Source of the DNA: Draconibacterium sediminis
GTDB lineage: Bacteria > Bacteroidota > Bacteroidia > Bacteroidales > Prolixibacteraceae
Assembly: GCF_000949475.1 (NCBI RefSeq)
Contig: NZ_JRHC01000002.1
Span: forward strand, 434,001 to 498,000
Direction: 5' to 3'
Length of the DNA: 64,000 bases
Part shown: piece after piece, positions 61,541-64,000 of the stretch
Layout of the letters: every line of letters begins with the position of its first letter
Position numbering within the stretch: the first letter of the stretch is position 1
Notes under the pieces: generated by a model
Database searches by the model: none
What the model was told of the DNA's origin: nothing
What the model saw: the letters and a program-made list of their open reading frames with translations, nothing else
Program-made: the position numbers and the translations under genes

Positions 61541-63322
61541 ATGACCTGGAAATATTATTTATTTGTGGCTTTAATCCTTCTTGTTACAGAGCAGGTTGGT
61601 GCCCAGGCCCTGTCAAGCAACTTCGATCAGCTGGAAGATTATTACCGAAGAGAACAACTTTTGGGTAATATCGAGCCGAATTATTCTTTTGTCTCCTATC
61701 CTCTCTTTCCTACCGAGGCTTTTGATGTAAACGATTCGTATCGCCCAACCGAAACCGCGGAAAGTTTTTTCGAACGGGATGTTAATGAGCTACTGGAAAA
61801 ACGTTTGCCTTCAGATCTCTCGCTGCAGCTGCTTCCATTGGTTTGGACCAATCAATACAATTCGCACCATCCTGAAGACTGGAATGATGGAACTATGATT
61901 CCGGCCAAAGGTTATCAGACCTTCGTTAGCGGTGGCCTCTATTTTAATGTTGCTTTGAGCGATGATCTTCCTTCGCTTTCTGTAAAAATACAACCTGAAT
62001 ATGCCTATGCCTCCAATCCGGATTATGATGGTTTTCCATTAACCCGGGAAAACCCGGAGCTGGCTACTTTAAGGTGGGCCCAATATTATTTTAATACCTT
62101 AAACTATATCGACCAACCGGAGCGTTTTGGCGAAGATGCCTACAACCAATTCAACTGGGGACAAAGCAGTGTTCGTATTAATTATAAATCCATATCACTG
62201 GGCCTTTCCAATGAAAACCTCTGGTGGGGCCCCGGCAGACGCAATAGCTTGTTAATGACTAATACAGCGCCCGGTTTTCGTCATTATACTTTAAATACCA
62301 CCCGTCCGATTCAGACACCTCTTGGTTCCTTTGAAGGACAAATTATAATTGGGAATCTTAAAGCTTCGGGATACCCGCCTCCCAATACCGAGGTAAAAGA
62401 CCACAACGGCATTGGCTTTTATTCGCCCAAAAGGCAAGACGATCGATATTTTAACGGCATGATCCTGAATTACAGCCCCAGGTGGGTAAAAGGCCTTCAT
62501 CTGGGCTTAATCCGTAGTTTCCAGATGTATAAGATCGATATGGACGACTCCTTCAATGCCTATTTGCCCGTTTTTAGTCCTTTCAGCCAAAAAGGAATAG
62601 AAAAACAAGCGGGAGATACCAAAGAAGGTGAATTGAGTAACTACCAGAAAAGAGACGCATACTATTCGTTTTTTATGCGTTATGTCTGGCCCAAAGCACA
62701 TGTTGAAATATATGCGGAATATGGACTGGCCGACAATCATTGGGTCGGAAGAGATTTTATTGTGGAGCTGGAACATTCAAGGGCCTTTAACTATGGGTTC
62801 AGAAAACTAATTGATCTCCCTTCTGAGGATCAGGTTATTCAGGTGGGCATGGAAATCACTCATTTGGCAAAAAATCCAACCTCAGTATTAAGAGGCCCCC
62901 AGGGTGTTTACCAGCAGGGCAGCAAAACCTGGTACACCGGCGTTGGTGTCCGGCAGGGTTATACCCACCAGGGGCAACTGCTGGGTGCCGGAATCGGACC
63001 GGGTAGTAACTTAATGAGTTTAAATGTGGGCTGGAACAAAGGTTTGAAAGGGATTGGACTTCATCTGGAACGGTATGCCCACAACGAAGATTTTCACAAT
63101 GAAATCATAAAAGATATACGAATGCACTGGGTCGATCTGGCAGCCGGATTAAACGGAAGTTGGGATTATAAGAATCTGTTGTTTTCACTGAATTTAAAAT
63201 TTGTAGGTGCCAAAAACTATCAATGGGAGTATGACTTTAACTGGAACGAATACTGGGATAACAGTCGTGGCGAAGATGTGTTTAATTTCCATGGTAAGTT
63301 GGGAATTATGTATCGTTTCTAG
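61541..63322 (+). CDS. Capsule assembly protein, Wzi family
   Basis: 593 residues. Sec signal 1-22 (ending VGAQ). The mature protein has a Wzi-type beta-barrel pattern: alternating strands rich in aromatic residues, LWWGPGRRNSLLMTN (~230-244), and a C-terminal FHGKLGIMYRF ending with the terminal Phe expected for outer-membrane barrels. Wzi proteins anchor or assemble capsule at the cell surface. A paralogue follows at 63660. Confidence 0.9.
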   Translation: MTWKYYLFVALILLVTEQVGAQALSSNFDQLEDYYRREQLLGNIEPNYSFVSYPLFPTEAFDVNDSYRPTETAESFFERDVNELLEKRLPSDLSLQLLPLVWTNQYNSHHPEDWNDGTMIPAKGYQTFVSGGLYFNVALSDDLPSLSVKIQPEYAYASNPDYDGFPLTRENPELATLRWAQYYFNTLNYIDQPERFGEDAYNQFNWGQSSVRINYKSISLGLSNENLWWGPGRRNSLLMTNTAPGFRHYTLNTTRPIQTPLGSFEGQIIIGNLKASGYPPPNTEVKDHNGIGFYSPKRQDDRYFNGMILNYSPRWVKGLHLGLIRSFQMYKIDMDDSFNAYLPVFSPFSQKGIEKQAGDTKEGELSNYQKRDAYYSFFMRYVWPKAHVEIYAEYGLADNHWVGRDFIVELEHSRAFNYGFRKLIDLPSEDQVIQVGMEITHLAKNPTSVLRGPQGVYQQGSKTWYTGVGVRQGYTHQGQLLGAGIGPGSNLMSLNVGWNKGLKGIGLHLERYAHNEDFHNEIIKDIRMHWVDLAAGLNGSWDYKNLLFSLNLKFVGAKNYQWEYDFNWNEYWDNSRGEDVFNFHGKLGIMYRF

Positions 63323-63339
63323 TATCAGAACAAAAGAGT

Positions 63340-63659
<320 letters not shown>

Positions 63660-64000
63660 ATGTACACAAAATATAAACACTTACTTTTCTTCTCCCTGCT
63701 ATTCTTTATTGGCGCGGAGAGTAGTTGGGCGCAGTCCTTATCCCTAAATAAACAAAACCTGAACGATTATTACCGTCGTCAGCAGTTGCTGGGCAATGTG
63801 AATCCGACCTTATCTTTCACCTCCCGGCCTTTGTTTTCGGAAGCACTGGATACTGATAATATTTTCGATCCTGAAAATACATTGGAAAATTCCAGCCTTA
63901 CCAACTTTAACAGCACCTTTACCTTTCACAAAGGAAGGGGGAAATTCACCCTGCTTCCCGCGAGTATACTGAACCAATACAACAGCCATCATCCGGAGGG
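63660..64000 (+). CDS. Second Wzi-family capsule assembly protein (3' end outside window)
   Basis: ATG at 63660 opens a frame of 113 codons to the window edge. Sec signal with cleavage after SSWAQ (~25). NDYYRRQQLLGNVNPTLSF and LNQYNSHHPEG align with the same regions of the Wzi-like protein at 61541, so the two are tandem paralogues. It is separated from the first only by mosaic repeat C. Confidence 0.88.
   Translation, partial: MYTKYKHLLFFSLLFFIGAESSWAQSLSLNKQNLNDYYRRQQLLGNVNPTLSFTSRPLFSEALDTDNIFDPENTLENSSLTNFNSTFTFHKGRGKFTLLPASILNQYNSHHPE

Overview
The window looks like a chromosome segment of a member of the Bacteroidota, probably an environmental Marinilabiliales/Prolixibacteraceae-type organism. 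Genes lack clear Shine-Dalgarno sequences. Several promoters carry the TAnnTTTG -7 box of this phylum. An UpxY/NusG-type antiterminator introduces a capsule locus, and the housekeeping genes are of Bacteroidota type. The exact genus cannot be read from the sequence.

Positions 1-26400 are mostly core genes in short operons. They encode the tail of an aldo/keto-reductase-like protein, a SulP anion transporter, a Gfo/Idh/MocA dehydrogenase, a cytidylate-kinase-like protein, an RRM/RGG RNA-binding protein, a Tat-exported glycosylasparaginase, two overlapping ClC-CBS chloride transport genes, a TIGR01777 epimerase, a FUSC membrane protein, PEP carboxykinase, XerD, type II dehydroquinase, pyruvate kinase, a LolA-like carrier, FtsK, carbamate kinase with ornithine carbamoyltransferase, and a PAP2 phosphatase. 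The intergenic DNA is rich in dispersed and short-period repeats: 42-bp units with a palindromic core, heptad mosaics and a pyrimidine-rich block.

Positions 26400-64000 are one large capsule/exopolysaccharide locus. It opens with an UpxY-like antiterminator, then a small HAD protein, Wza-like exporter, Wzc-like tyrosine kinase, winged-helix regulator, large SLBB exporter, GIY-YIG protein and Wzz. Next comes a clearly AT-rich serotype-specific cassette (about 37.8-50.9 kb): two polysaccharide pyruvyl transferases, an SDR, a MenD-like thiamine-diphosphate enzyme, Wzx, Wzy, three glycosyltransferases, an FrhB/FdhB iron-sulfur protein and a WecG/TagA glycosyltransferase. It is followed by rfbB-rfbA-(four-helix-bundle gene)-rfbC, an unrecognised gene on the minus strand, two phosphoglycosyl transferases, a glycosyltransferase, a second flippase and two tandem Wzi-like genes, the last one cut by the window end. 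Together these would make a lipid-linked repeat unit, flip and polymerise it, and export and anchor it.

The most notable signals are these. Two transcripts in the capsule locus start with a promoter, then 36-37 nt later the same ~30-nt leader element (27291-27322 and 32831-32861), a natural candidate target for the UpxY-like protein. A precise 42-bp array whose units carry a palindromic TCGCATGCGA-like core lies between FUSC and pckA, and a separate ~21-bp array lies after rfbC. A MenD-like enzyme sits inside the capsule cassette. A four-helix-bundle gene embedded in its own 16-bp repeats splits the rfb genes. A 10-bp-armed palindrome overlaps the promoter of the unrecognised gene. No tRNA, rRNA, CRISPR array or intact insertion sequence was seen.
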